From NCBI RefSeq assembly GCF_028767185.1, contig NZ_JARACK010000009.1, positions 62,001 through 126,000 of the forward strand: a stretch of 64,000 nucleotides of DNA, in the 5' to 3' direction. This document shows positions 7,832 to 15,964 of the stretch, piece by piece (position 1 is the first letter of the stretch; each line of letters starts with the position of its first letter). The notes beneath the pieces were generated by a model. It saw nothing but the letters and a program-made list of their open reading frames with translations. It was not told the DNA's origin and searched no databases. Source of the DNA: Mangrovimonas aestuarii. GTDB lineage: Bacteria; Bacteroidota; Bacteroidia; Flavobacteriales; Flavobacteriaceae. A program made the position numbers and the translations under genes.

Positions 7832-8740
7832 ATGAAAGTTCTAATTACAGGGGCAACAGGTCTTGTAGGGCAAGCAGTGGTAAGGCATTGTTTGTCCCAG
7901 GGGATTCATGTAAATTACTTAACTACTCGATCTAGTAAGGTTAAGGATGATATACAATACCGTGGTTTTTTGTGGAGTGTTGATGCTGGGAGTATTGATA
8001 AATCATGTTTTGATGGAGTAGATGTTATTGTACATTTAGCTGGTGCTACTGTTTCAAAACGTTGGACCCCTAGGTATAAAAAGGAAATAGAGGATAGTCG
8101 AATAAAGAGTACTGAGCTGTTGATTAATAGTTTGAAAACTGTCAATCATCAAGTTCGTCAGGTTGTGACTGCAAGTGGTGTGAATATCTATCCCGATTCC
8201 CTAACAGCTTATTATGAAGAAGATTGTAAAGAGGTAGATAATTCTTTCCTGGGAAAGTTGGTTTACCGCTGGGAAAGAGCTGTTGATGGATTTTCCAAAT
8301 TGAATATCAGTATTACCAAGATGCGGATTGGTATGGTGCTTTCTGCACATGGAGGGGCGCTTCCGGAAATGGCAGCGCCAATTAAACTGGGTATGGGAGC
8401 TACATTTGGTAAGGGAACACAATGGCAATCTTGGATTCATATTGACGACTTGGCGGGTATTATTTTATTTCTTGCTGAAGAGAGATTACAAGGTGTATAT
8501 AATGCTATAGCCCCTAACCCTGTAACTAACAGGGACTTTACAAAAACTCTTGCAACTGTTATGAAGCGGCCTCTTTTTTTGCCTGACATACCAAAGACTA
8601 TCATGAAATTAGTTTTGGGCGAAATGCATGAATTATTATATTCAAGCCAACGTGTTAGTTCTAAAAAAATAGAAGCGGCTGGTTACATCTTTAAGTATCA
8701 CAGTTTAAATATGGCTTTGAAAGCCGAGTATGGCGAATAA
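7832..8740 (+). CDS. TIGR01777 family NAD(P)-dependent epimerase-like protein (SDR39U1)
   Basis: 302 residues, extended short-chain dehydrogenase fold. The Rossmann motif GATGLVGQAV lies at 7-16 and VIVHLAGATV follows at about 67-76. The ASGVNIYPD segment replaces the usual Ser-Tyr-Lys region, and IHIDDLAGIILFL and YNAIAPNPVTNRDF are typical of the TIGR01777/SDR39U1 group. Members are called sugar epimerases, but their substrates are not known. A DUF1731-like C-terminal part (KRPLFLPDIP...VLGEM) is present. It follows mnmD after 90 nt, probably from its own promoter, and ends in a shared bidirectional terminator. Confidence 0.9.
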   Translation: MKVLITGATGLVGQAVVRHCLSQGIHVNYLTTRSSKVKDDIQYRGFLWSVDAGSIDKSCFDGVDVIVHLAGATVSKRWTPRYKKEIEDSRIKSTELLINSLKTVNHQVRQVVTASGVNIYPDSLTAYYEEDCKEVDNSFLGKLVYRWERAVDGFSKLNISITKMRIGMVLSAHGGALPEMAAPIKLGMGATFGKGTQWQSWIHIDDLAGIILFLAEERLQGVYNAIAPNPVTNRDFTKTLATVMKRPLFLPDIPKTIMKLVLGEMHELLYSSQRVSSKKIEAAGYIFKYHSLNMALKAEYGE

Positions 8741-8743
8741 AAA

Positions 8744-8766
8744 AAAGCTACCATTGGTAGCTTTTT
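8744..8766. terminator. Bidirectional terminator between the epimerase and yceI-like genes
   Basis: 9-bp perfect stem (8744-8752 with 8756-8764, loop ATT) flanked by A-run and T-run, so it can work for both convergent genes. Confidence 0.82.
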
Positions 8767-8802
8767 ATAGTTAGTATAGTTGGGGCTTATGAATCTTGCT
8801 AA

Positions 8803-9477
8803 TTAAGCTTGTTTTTTTGCTTTAATATTGACAGCCAAAACAATATCGTCATTAACGAATTTATCTCCTAAATCTTCAAAGATGGTTTTAGAGCCATAGT
8901 TAACGCCCCACTTGGTGCGGTCAATTGCAAATTCCTCACTCTTGATAGTAATATAATCTCCTTCTGTAGTTACAGTAACTGGAAAGGAAATATTGTGCTT
9001 AGAGTCCTTTAAAGATAGGTTTCCGGAAAGCAACAACAGTCCTCCGTCCATTGGTTTTGTTTCAGTAATTTCAAAAGTACCTGTCGGGAATTTTGCAACA
9101 TTGAAAAAATGGTCTTCTTTGCCTTCCACGGTTCCTTTCAAATGTGACTCAAGATTGTTTTTGTACTCACCTTCTAAATCTAGAACGGTAATTGAGTTCA
9201 TGTCGATTAGGAAAGTTCCACTAAGAATTTCGCCATCTTTTACTTGTAGTGTTCCTGTTTCAATGTTAATTGTTCCGTTATGGGTTCCGGTTGGTTTAGA
9301 GCCTTTCCATTCAATAATGGAGTTGTCGGCGTCGGCAGTGTAATTGTTTGTCAAGCTTTCGGCTACAGCAGCTGGCTGGGCTTCTGTAGTGTCAGCTTCC
9401 TTAGCCTTTTCTTTACATGATGAGGTTCCAAAAGCCAAGGCCATAACAACAAACATATTTAACAATGTTCTTTTCAT
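8803..9477 (-). CDS. YceI family lipoprotein
   Basis: 224 residues. Signal peptide with lipobox FGTSSC, anchor Cys21, then a YceI beta-barrel domain from about 45 onward. Typical YceI features are ADNSIIEWKGSK, NIETGTLQV, the long SGTFLIDMNSITV, the HLKG...FFNVAKFPTGTFE block and GNLSLKDSKHNISFPV. YceI proteins bind isoprenoid-type lipids in an internal cavity; the physiological role is not settled. Single gene with its own promoter. Confidence 0.92.
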   Translation of the reverse strand: MKRTLLNMFVVMALAFGTSSCKEKAKEADTTEAQPAAVAESLTNNYTADADNSIIEWKGSKPTGTHNGTINIETGTLQVKDGEILSGTFLIDMNSITVLDLEGEYKNNLESHLKGTVEGKEDHFFNVAKFPTGTFEITETKPMDGGLLLLSGNLSLKDSKHNISFPVTVTTEGDYITIKSEEFAIDRTKWGVNYGSKTIFEDLGDKFVNDDIVLAVNIKAKKQA

Positions 9478-9503
9478 AAGTTAAATTTTTAATGGTTAAA
9501 CCA

Positions 9504-9535
9504 CAAAAATACGTATTTGGGAGACTCACTGCCAA
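9504..9535 (-). promoter_or_regulatory. Promoter of the yceI-like gene
   Basis: On the minus strand, TTG (9533-9535) and TATTTTTG (9504-9511) with 21 nt spacing fit the Bacteroidota consensus. Confidence 0.6.
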
Positions 9536-9561
9536 GAAATAAAAAAAAATATTGGTGACAT

Positions 9562-9594
9562 TTTGACATTTATTTGATAATGGCAGTACTTTTG
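9562..9594 (+). promoter_or_regulatory. Promoter of grpE-dnaJ
   Basis: TTTG (9562-9565) and TACTTTTG (9587-9594), 21 nt apart, match the housekeeping Bacteroidota promoter. I see no CIRCE element (TTAGCACTC-N9-GAGTGCTAA), so HrcA control is not indicated. Confidence 0.65.
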
Positions 9595-9633
9595 CCTACC
9601 AAAATTGCAAGATTGATTTAAATCACTTTACAA

Positions 9634-10176
9634 ATGAGTAAAAAAGATAATAAAGAGCATTTAGTGGATGACCAGACCGAGACGACACAAGAGCAAACTG
9701 TTGAGGTAGAGGAACAAGAAGTACAGAGCATAGAGGAAAAACTTCAAGAGGAGTTAAAACAGGAGAAAGATAAATTTTTACGTCTATTTGCTGAGTTTGA
9801 AAATTATAAAAGACGTACAGCTAAAGAGCGTATTGAACTTTTTAAAACGGCAGGAGAGGATGTGATTAAGGCCTTGCTTCCTGTTCTTGATGATTTTGAC
9901 AGAGCTTATGTAGAGATAGCAAAAACACAAGAAAAAGACTTACTAAAAGGGGTTGAGCTTATTAGTAGTAAACTAAAAAGCACTCTTGAGCAAAAAGGGC
10001 TGAGTCCTGTAGAAGTGGTTCAAGGAGATGTGTTTAATGCCGACGATCATGAAGCTGTTACTCAAATACCAGCGCCTAGTGAAGACCTTAAAGGTAAAAT
10101 TATCGACGTTATAGAAAAGGGGTATAAATTGGGTGATAAGGTTATCCGTTTCCCTAAAGTGGTTATTGGGCAATAA
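9634..10176 (+). CDS. grpE: Nucleotide exchange factor GrpE
   Basis: 180 residues. GrpE releases ADP from DnaK during its chaperone cycle. Residues 1-40 are acidic and disordered, followed by a long dimerising helix (EEKLQEELKQEKDKFLRLFAEFENYKRR) and the C-terminal beta domain with VLDDFDRAY, GVELI and NADDHEAVTQIPA, ending in the family signature (KGYKLGDKVIRFPKVVIG). It starts at ATG 9634 and precedes dnaJ by 59 nt, forming a co-chaperone operon. dnaK is not in the window. Confidence 0.97.
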   Translation: MSKKDNKEHLVDDQTETTQEQTVEVEEQEVQSIEEKLQEELKQEKDKFLRLFAEFENYKRRTAKERIELFKTAGEDVIKALLPVLDDFDRAYVEIAKTQEKDLLKGVELISSKLKSTLEQKGLSPVEVVQGDVFNADDHEAVTQIPAPSEDLKGKIIDVIEKGYKLGDKVIRFPKVVIGQ

Positions 10177-10235
10177 AGAATCTATGTTTAATGCGTTTAT
10201 TTAAAAGAACTACGCACGACAGCTTATAAATCAAT

Positions 10236-11360
10236 ATGAAGAGAGATTATTACGAAATATTAGGAGTAGATAAGGGGGCCAGTGCGGCAGAAATAAAAAA
10301 AGCTTACCGGAAGATGGCTATTAAGTATCATCCGGATAAAAACCCTAACGATCATGAAGCCGAGGCTAAGTTTAAGGAGGCGGCCGAAGCGTATGAGGTT
10401 TTGAGTAATCCTGAGAAGAAGTCGCGTTATGATCAATTTGGTCATCAGGCCTTCGATGGTGCAGGAGGATTTGGCGGTGGCGGTATGAATATGGATGACA
10501 TATTTAGCCAGTTCGGAGATATTTTTGGAAGTGCCTTTGGTGGTGGAGGATTCTCTGGTTTTGGAGGAGGATTCAATGGCGGAGGCCAACGTCGCGTTAA
10601 AGGTAGTAACCTACGTATTCGCGTAAAATTAACCTTGGAAGAAATTGCCAATGGAGTTGAGAAAAAAATTAAGGTAAAGCGTAAGGTTCAGGCAGATGGT
10701 ACAACTTACAAAACTTGTACTACTTGTAACGGAAGTGGTCAAGTAACCCGCATTACAAATACTATATTGGGCCGTATGCAAACGGCAACAACATGTAATG
10801 CTTGTGGAGGTGCAGGTCAGATAATTGATAAAAAACCAGCCGATGCCGATGCGCAAGGTATGAAGGTTAAAGAAGAAACTGTTTCTATTAAAATACCTGC
10901 AGGTGTTGTTGATGGTATGCAGCTTAAAGTATCTGGTAAAGGTAATGAAGCTCCTGGTAATGGTATCGCAGGAGATTTATTGGTAGCTATTGAAGAGTTG
11001 GAACATGCAACCTTACAACGTGAGGGTGATAACCTTCATTATGATCTTTACGTAAGTTATCCAGATGCAGTATTGGGAACTTCCAAGGAAATAGATACGG
11101 TTACAGGTAAAGTGCGTATTAAGATAGATCAAGGAGTACAATCTGGTAAAATATTACGACTTAGAGGCAAAGGGATACCGAGTATAAATGGTTATGGTAG
11201 AGGTGATCTTTTAGTTCATGTTAATGTGTGGACACCTCAAGAGCTAAATAAGCAACAAAGAGAATTCTTTGAAAGCATGAAAGATGATGATAATTTCAAT
11301 CCAAAACCAGAAGGGTCCGAAAAATCTTTTTTTGAAAAAGTAAAAGATATGTTTTCATAA
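10236..11360 (+). CDS. dnaJ: Chaperone DnaJ with a reduced zinc-finger region
   Basis: 374 residues. J domain at 1-70 with the essential HPD in YHPDKNP, then a Gly/Phe-rich linker (about 75-125), a zinc-finger region and the C-terminal substrate-binding domains. Type I DnaJ proteins normally have four CxxCxGxG motifs. Only two are present: CTTCNGSG and CNACGGAG, separated by 18 residues that align with motifs 2 and 3 of E. coli DnaJ. Motifs 1 and 4, which build zinc site I, are absent, and the protein continues directly into [10 protein letters not shown]. It should still stimulate DnaK, since the J domain and zinc site II remain. It ends in a strong terminator. Confidence 0.96.
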   Translation: MKRDYYEILGVDKGASAAEIKKAYRKMAIKYHPDKNPNDHEAEAKFKEAAEAYEVLSNPEKKSRYDQFGHQAFDGAGGFGGGGMNMDDIFSQFGDIFGSAFGGGGFSGFGGGFNGGGQRRVKGSNLRIRVKLTLEEIANGVEKKIKVKRKVQADGTTYKTCTTCNGSGQVTRITNTILGRMQTATTCNACGGAGQIIDKKPADADAQGMKVKEETVSIKIPAGVVDGMQLKVSGKGNEAPGNGIAGDLLVAIEELEHATLQREGDNLHYDLYVSYPDAVLGTSKEIDTVTGKVRIKIDQGVQSGKILRLRGKGIPSINGYGRGDLLVHVNVWTPQELNKQQREFFESMKDDDNFNPKPEGSEKSFFEKVKDMFS

Positions 11361-11386
11361 CATATTGTAAGTAATATAGTTATAAA

Positions 11387-11417
11387 AAATCCACTTTGAT
11401 AAAAGTGGATTTTTTTT
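11387..11417 (+). terminator. Terminator after dnaJ
   Basis: 11-bp stem (11387-11397 with 11402-11412, 4-nt loop) running into a T-run. Confidence 0.85.
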
Positions 11418-11469
11418 ATTTATTTTAACTTAAATGCAGAAAAATTAATAAATATTTAAGAAAAAACCT

Positions 11470-11570
11470 TATATTTGATTAATCACTAATCCATTTTAGT
11501 GGTAATTTTTCTTTTTCATAGCAATTTTTTCCCATCCTTATTTCAAGTTGATTACTTAAGGATGGGTTTT
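11470..11570 (+). ncRNA. Candidate small RNA in the dnaJ-ABC gap (includes its -7 box)
   Basis: The 303-nt gap between dnaJ and the ABC gene holds no open frame of note. After the dnaJ terminator there is a -7 box TATATTTG (11470-11477), then an 8-bp hairpin (11482-11489 with 11497-11504, 7-nt loop, one G-T pair), a U-rich stretch and a perfect 10-bp hairpin (11531-11540 with 11557-11566, 16-nt loop) followed by TTTT. Together these resemble a transcript of about 85-90 nt ending in a terminator. No convincing -33 TTG is present and I match it to no known RNA family, so this is a hypothesis; the second hairpin might only be a back-up terminator. Confidence 0.35.
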
Positions 11571-11663
11571 GTGTTTTATGAGGCTTCTCAAAATTTAAAT
11601 CATCGAAGTAAACTTTGCTCTACAACATTTAATATCTTTATCCCCTAGCAAATAATTACGGAT

Positions 11664-12596
11664 ATGAACAACATATTAGAAGCTCAATCTGTTTCTAAAA
11701 AGTTTGGAGAAGCTACTGCTCTTAACGGCGTTTCCATTTCAGTGCCTAAAGGGAGTATCTTTGGGTTGTTGGGGCCTAATGGTGCTGGTAAAACAACACT
11801 TCTTAGAATTATTAACCAAATAACAATGCCTGATTCAGGTCAAGTGCTCCTTGACGGAGAACCTTTGCAATTAGAGCATATTAAAGATATTGGATATTTA
11901 CCTGAAGAGAGGGGATTGTATAAATCTATGAAGGTTGGTGAGCAGGCTTTATATCTAGCACAGTTAAAGGGGCTTAGTAAAGCAGAAGCAAAAGTAAGGT
12001 TAAAAGTTTGGTTTGAGCGCTTGGAGATTGGCGATTGGTGGGACAAGAAAATCCAAGAGCTTTCCAAAGGTATGGCTCAAAAGGTTCAGTTTATAGTTAC
12101 CGTGCTCCATAAACCTAAACTATTGATTTTCGATGAGCCTTTTTCTGGATTTGATCCAATTAATGCTAACTTAATAAAAGATGAGATTCTGCGTTTGCGT
12201 GAAGAAGGAGCTACTGTCATTTTTTCTACCCATCGTATGGAATCTGTTGAAGAGCTTTGTGATGATATAGCTCTTATTAATAAATCAAACCTTATCCTTA
12301 AGGGTAAGTTAATGGATATAAAGCGCCAGTACAAAACAAACACATACGAAGTAGGTATTACCAGTAAGGACAATGCCTTTCTAGAGAGAGAGCTTAAGAG
12401 TAAATTTTCTGTAACACCTGCGGAGTTTAAAACTATTGATGAACAACTTAAGCTTAATATCAAACTAAACAACGGAGAGTCACCTAACGAGCTATTATCA
12501 TATTTGACCACTAAAGGTGAGGTTTCCCATTTTGTTGAGTTGATTCCAAGTATCAATAATATTTTTATTCAAGCAGTAAAGAGTCATAAACCATGA
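11664..12596 (+). CDS. ABC transporter ATP-binding protein (ABC-2/NatA-like)
   Basis: 310 residues. Complete ATPase: Walker A GPNGAGKTT at about 38-46, Q-loop, signature LSKGMAQKVQ (variant of LSGGQ with Lys at the second position), Walker B LLIFDEPFSGFDP and switch His in FSTHRME. A DUF4162-like C-terminal part of about 90 residues follows, as in NatA-type proteins. It powers the permease that starts 4 nt before its own stop (overlap 12593-12596), so the two are translationally coupled. NatAB-type systems are exporters, but the cargo cannot be deduced. First gene of a four-gene operon with an MscS channel and a response regulator. Confidence 0.93.
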   Translation: MNNILEAQSVSKKFGEATALNGVSISVPKGSIFGLLGPNGAGKTTLLRIINQITMPDSGQVLLDGEPLQLEHIKDIGYLPEERGLYKSMKVGEQALYLAQLKGLSKAEAKVRLKVWFERLEIGDWWDKKIQELSKGMAQKVQFIVTVLHKPKLLIFDEPFSGFDPINANLIKDEILRLREEGATVIFSTHRMESVEELCDDIALINKSNLILKGKLMDIKRQYKTNTYEVGITSKDNAFLERELKSKFSVTPAEFKTIDEQLKLNIKLNNGESPNELLSYLTTKGEVSHFVELIPSINNIFIQAVKSHKP

Positions 12597-13906
12597 ACCA
12601 TTTACCACTAGTTATAAAACGGGAATACCTTACTAAGGTTAGAAATAAGTCGTTTATTGTTATGACTATTCTCAGTCCAGTTATAATGATAGTACTTGTT
12701 GCAGTAGTCGCTTATTTATCCCAAATCAACAATAATAAAAAGCGTAGTATCTCTGTATTGGATGAATCTGGAATGCTGCAGGAGGTATTTCAAAACACAG
12801 ATAACATCACTTATACTTTATTGGGGCATATGTCCTTGACTGAAGCTAAGAAGATAGTAGCGGAAACCAATGCCTATGGTTTGTTGCATGTGGCACCAGT
12901 TCAAAGTTTGGATAGCTTGTCTAAAGGAATTACATTTTATTCTGAAGATAGTCCTTCCTTAAGTTTGATGACCGATTTGGAGAAGAAATTGGAAAAACAG
13001 ATTGCAGATCAAAAATTGAGCAATTCAGGTGTTGATCTTCGGCTTATCAACGCCTCTCGAATTCAAGTAACAATTGATCAGGAAAGTTTTTCTGGAGAGA
13101 AAACCTCAAAAATTGATAGTGTTATTAAGCTAACGTTTGGTGGTGCGGCTGGTTATTTATTGTTCATGTTTATTATCATTTATGGTAATATGATTATGCG
13201 TAGTGTTATTGAGGAGAAAACCAGTAGAATTATAGAGGTTATCATTTCTTCAGTTAAACCTATTCAGTTGATGTTGGGCAAAATTATAGGAACATCTTTG
13301 GCAGGGATTACTCAATTTGTTATTTGGGTCATACTTGGAGGGGTGCTGTTAATGATTGTTTCTACTATTTTTGGGGTTAACTTTATGGAAATGCAAACCC
13401 AGCAACAAGTCGTGGTTGAACAAGCCATTCAAAGTCAAAATGTAAACATGGAAATACAGCAAATAATTACAGCTTTTTACCATTTACCCATAGCTAATCT
13501 TGTAATTGCATTTGTTATGTTTTTTATTGGAGGCTATCTTTTGTATAGTTCCCTATACGCCGCAATTGGAGCCGCTGTTGATAATGAAACAGATACCCAA
13601 CAGTTTATCCTGCCAATTTTAATGCCTTTAATACTTGCCGTTTATATTGGTATATTTACAGTTATCGAGGATCCCCATGGAACGGTTTCTACTGTGTTTT
13701 CTTTTATTCCGTTCACCTCGCCGGTAGTCATGTTGATGCGTATTCCGTTTGGGGTGCCTTTATGGCAACAAATTCTATCACTAATGTTGCTTCTGGTAAC
13801 GTTTATGGGAACGGTTTGGTTTGCCGCAAAGATTTACCGAGTAGGGATTTTAATGTATGGAAAGAAACCGAGTTATCGTGAACTTATTAAATGGATTAAA
13901 TATTAG
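12593..13906 (+). CDS. ABC-2 family permease (NatB-like)
   Basis: 437 residues. One N-terminal membrane helix (about 22-42), a large extracytoplasmic domain of about 130 residues with ISVLDESGM near its start, then a cluster of five to six helices from about 185. The segment MRSVIEEKTSRIIEVIISSVKP is the conserved coupling region of the ABC-2/NatB family. The ATG overlaps the ATPase stop codon by 4 nt. The tail ILMYGKKPSYRELIKWIKY is typical of the flavobacterial version. Export of an ion, drug or envelope component is possible; the sequence does not discriminate. Confidence 0.91.
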   Translation: MNHLPLVIKREYLTKVRNKSFIVMTILSPVIMIVLVAVVAYLSQINNNKKRSISVLDESGMLQEVFQNTDNITYTLLGHMSLTEAKKIVAETNAYGLLHVAPVQSLDSLSKGITFYSEDSPSLSLMTDLEKKLEKQIADQKLSNSGVDLRLINASRIQVTIDQESFSGEKTSKIDSVIKLTFGGAAGYLLFMFIIIYGNMIMRSVIEEKTSRIIEVIISSVKPIQLMLGKIIGTSLAGITQFVIWVILGGVLLMIVSTIFGVNFMEMQTQQQVVVEQAIQSQNVNMEIQQIITAFYHLPIANLVIAFVMFFIGGYLLYSSLYAAIGAAVDNETDTQQFILPILMPLILAVYIGIFTVIEDPHGTVSTVFSFIPFTSPVVMLMRIPFGVPLWQQILSLMLLLVTFMGTVWFAAKIYRVGILMYGKKPSYRELIKWIKY

Positions 13907-13911
13907 TTTTA

Positions 13912-14736
13912 ATGAAGGAAATTAAAGAGGTTTTGTGGTATACTATCCAATTTACGGACCAAATTAGTATTCCGGTATATGGAATTTTAATGCTCTTTGT
14001 AGTATTGTTGGCTGCGAGCTTTTTAATGAGATTCCTTAAGCGGGTTATTACCAGTAAACTACCCCATGACGATAAAGTGAAATTTGGAATGCTGTTTTCT
14101 TATGGGCGATGGCTTATTTATCTTATTATTTTTCTGATAACCCTTCACTCCATGGGGGTGAATGTAACTGCGGTTTTTGCTGCATCTGCTGCGCTATTGA
14201 TAGGTGTTGGTCTCGCTTTGCAAACCTTGTTTCAGGATATTATTTCCGGGGTATTCATTTTGGTTGATCAATCAGTTCATGTGGGAGATATTATAGAAAT
14301 TGATGGTAGAGTAGGGCGTGTAGAGGAAATAAAACTACGTACTACAAGAGCGGTTACCATCGATAACAAAGTGATGATTATTCCTAATCACCTTTACCTA
14401 ACCAATAGCTTGTACAATTGGACGCAGAATGGCACAGCAACACGAGAGAGTGTAGATGTTGGTGTAGCCTATGGTAGCGATGTACAATTAGTTAAGCGCC
14501 TATTATTGGAGGCGGCAAGCTCACATCCAGAGGTTTTGGATACCCCTCCTCCAGCTGTACGATTTATGGATTTTGGTGATAGTGCTTTGGTATTTAGGCT
14601 GATCTTTACAATTAACGACAGTTTCACAGCAGCCGTCCCTAAGAGCGATATCCGTTTTAAAATTGATGAGCTTTTCAGGGAGCATAATGTTAGTATACCA
14701 TTTCCTCAACGTGATGTTCACATCATTCAAAAATAG
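13912..14736 (+). CDS. Small-conductance mechanosensitive channel, MscS family
   Basis: 274 residues. Three predicted helices: TM1 about 20-40, TM2 about 62-82, and the pore helix from about 86 with the Gly/Ala-rich packing AASAALLIGVGLALQ. The beta domain follows with GDIIEIDGRVGRVEEIKLRTT and IPNHLYLTN, then the mixed alpha/beta C-terminal domain. Length is close to E. coli MscS (286). The channel opens on membrane tension during hypo-osmotic shock. It lies 5 nt after the ABC permease and 9 nt before the response regulator, an arrangement that suggests one transcript. Confidence 0.94.
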   Translation: MKEIKEVLWYTIQFTDQISIPVYGILMLFVVLLAASFLMRFLKRVITSKLPHDDKVKFGMLFSYGRWLIYLIIFLITLHSMGVNVTAVFAASAALLIGVGLALQTLFQDIISGVFILVDQSVHVGDIIEIDGRVGRVEEIKLRTTRAVTIDNKVMIIPNHLYLTNSLYNWTQNGTATRESVDVGVAYGSDVQLVKRLLLEAASSHPEVLDTPPPAVRFMDFGDSALVFRLIFTINDSFTAAVPKSDIRFKIDELFREHNVSIPFPQRDVHIIQK

Positions 14737-14745
14737 AGATTTAAA

Positions 14746-15909
14746 ATGCCTAAAATTTTAGTTATAGAAGATGAGGCTTCGATTCGTCGTGTCTTGGTAA
14801 AGATTCTTTCTGAAGAAAGTGAAAACTACGAAGTAGCAGAAGCAGAAGATGGTCTAGTCGGAATTGAAAAAATAAAAGATAACGATTTCGATTTAGTGCT
14901 ATGCGACATAAAAATGCCTAAAATGGATGGGGTAGAGGTTTTAGAAGCAGCTAGAAAGATTAAACCTGAAACCCCTATAGTGATGATTTCAGGTCATGGT
15001 GATCTGGATACCGCAGTAAACACTATGAGACTGGGAGCCTTTGATTACATATCTAAACCGCCAGATTTAAACAGGCTATTGAATACAGTTCGTAACGCTC
15101 TAGATAGAAAGGAGCTAGTAGTTGAAAATAAGATTCTAAAAAAGAAAGTTGGGAAGAACTACGAAATGATTGGCAACAGTGAGGCTATTACACATATCAA
15201 AGGAATTATAGAGAAAGTTGCTCCAACCGATGCACGTGTTTTAATTACTGGACCCAATGGAACAGGAAAAGAATTGGTAGCTCATTGGTTGCACCAAAAG
15301 AGTGAACGGTCTAAAGGGCCTATGATAGAAGTGAATTGTGCTGCAATTCCAAGTGAGTTGATAGAGAGCGAATTGTTTGGTCACGTGAAAGGAGCTTTTA
15401 CAAGTGCCAATAAAGATAGAGCTGGAAAGTTTGAAGCTGCCAATGGGGGAACGATTTTCCTGGATGAAATAGGAGATATGAGTCTCTCTGCACAAGCAAA
15501 AGTGTTACGTGCTTTACAAGAAAATAAAATTCAACGTGTTGGTAGTGATAAGGATATTAAAGTTAACGTGAGGGTTGTTGCTGCAACCAATAAGGATTTA
15601 AAGAAGGAAATTGAAGGAGGTAAATTTCGTGAGGATTTGTACCATAGATTGGCTGTTATTTTAATCGAGGTACCAGCACTGAACGATCGACGCGATGATA
15701 TTCCGTTACTTGTGGAATATTTTGCAAATAAAATTGCATCAGAACAAGGTACAGCTGTTAAAGGTTTTGATTCTAAGGCAATAAGGCTGCTTCAGGAATA
15801 TGATTGGACTGGAAATATTAGAGAGTTAAGAAACGTGGTAGAGCGTTTAATTATCCTCGGAGAAAAAAAGGTAAGTGTTAACGATGTTAAACTCTTCGCT
15901 TCAAAATAG
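14746..15909 (+). CDS. NtrC-type response regulator lacking HTH and with GAFTSA loop
   Basis: 387 residues. Receiver domain 1-120 with phospho-acceptor Asp54 (LCDIKMPKMDG), the conserved Ser82 (MISGHG) and Lys104 (SKPP). Sigma-54-type AAA+ domain about 140-375 with Walker A GPNGTGKE (169-176), Walker B GGTIFLDE and arginine-finger region. The sigma-54 contact loop reads GAFTSA (216-221), not GAFTGA. The protein ends about 10 residues after the AAA+ lid (LRNVVERLIIL), so the Fis-type DNA-binding domain is absent. It may act from solution, through another factor, or not through sigma-54. No partner histidine kinase is nearby. Last gene of the operon, followed by a strong terminator. Confidence 0.92.
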   Translation: MPKILVIEDEASIRRVLVKILSEESENYEVAEAEDGLVGIEKIKDNDFDLVLCDIKMPKMDGVEVLEAARKIKPETPIVMISGHGDLDTAVNTMRLGAFDYISKPPDLNRLLNTVRNALDRKELVVENKILKKKVGKNYEMIGNSEAITHIKGIIEKVAPTDARVLITGPNGTGKELVAHWLHQKSERSKGPMIEVNCAAIPSELIESELFGHVKGAFTSANKDRAGKFEAANGGTIFLDEIGDMSLSAQAKVLRALQENKIQRVGSDKDIKVNVRVVAATNKDLKKEIEGGKFREDLYHRLAVILIEVPALNDRRDDIPLLVEYFANKIASEQGTAVKGFDSKAIRLLQEYDWTGNIRELRNVVERLIILGEKKVSVNDVKLFASK

Positions 15910-15920
15910 AAAACACAAAA

Positions 15921-15953
15921 AAAAGCCGGAACTGAAAAGTTCCGGCTTTTTTG
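15921..15953. terminator. Bidirectional terminator after the response regulator
   Basis: 13-bp perfect stem (15921-15933 with 15938-15950, loop GAAA) with A-run and T-run on either side; serves both convergent genes. Confidence 0.88.
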
Positions 15954-15964
15954 TTATGTGAATA

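Noticed and set aside
9478-9633. CIRCE operator before grpE
   Set aside because: No TTAGCACTC inverted repeat found.
12086-12556. 156-codon open frame on the minus strand inside the ABC ATPase gene
   Set aside because: Lies fully antisense to a gene with complete Walker and signature motifs; product has no recognisable pattern and skewed composition.
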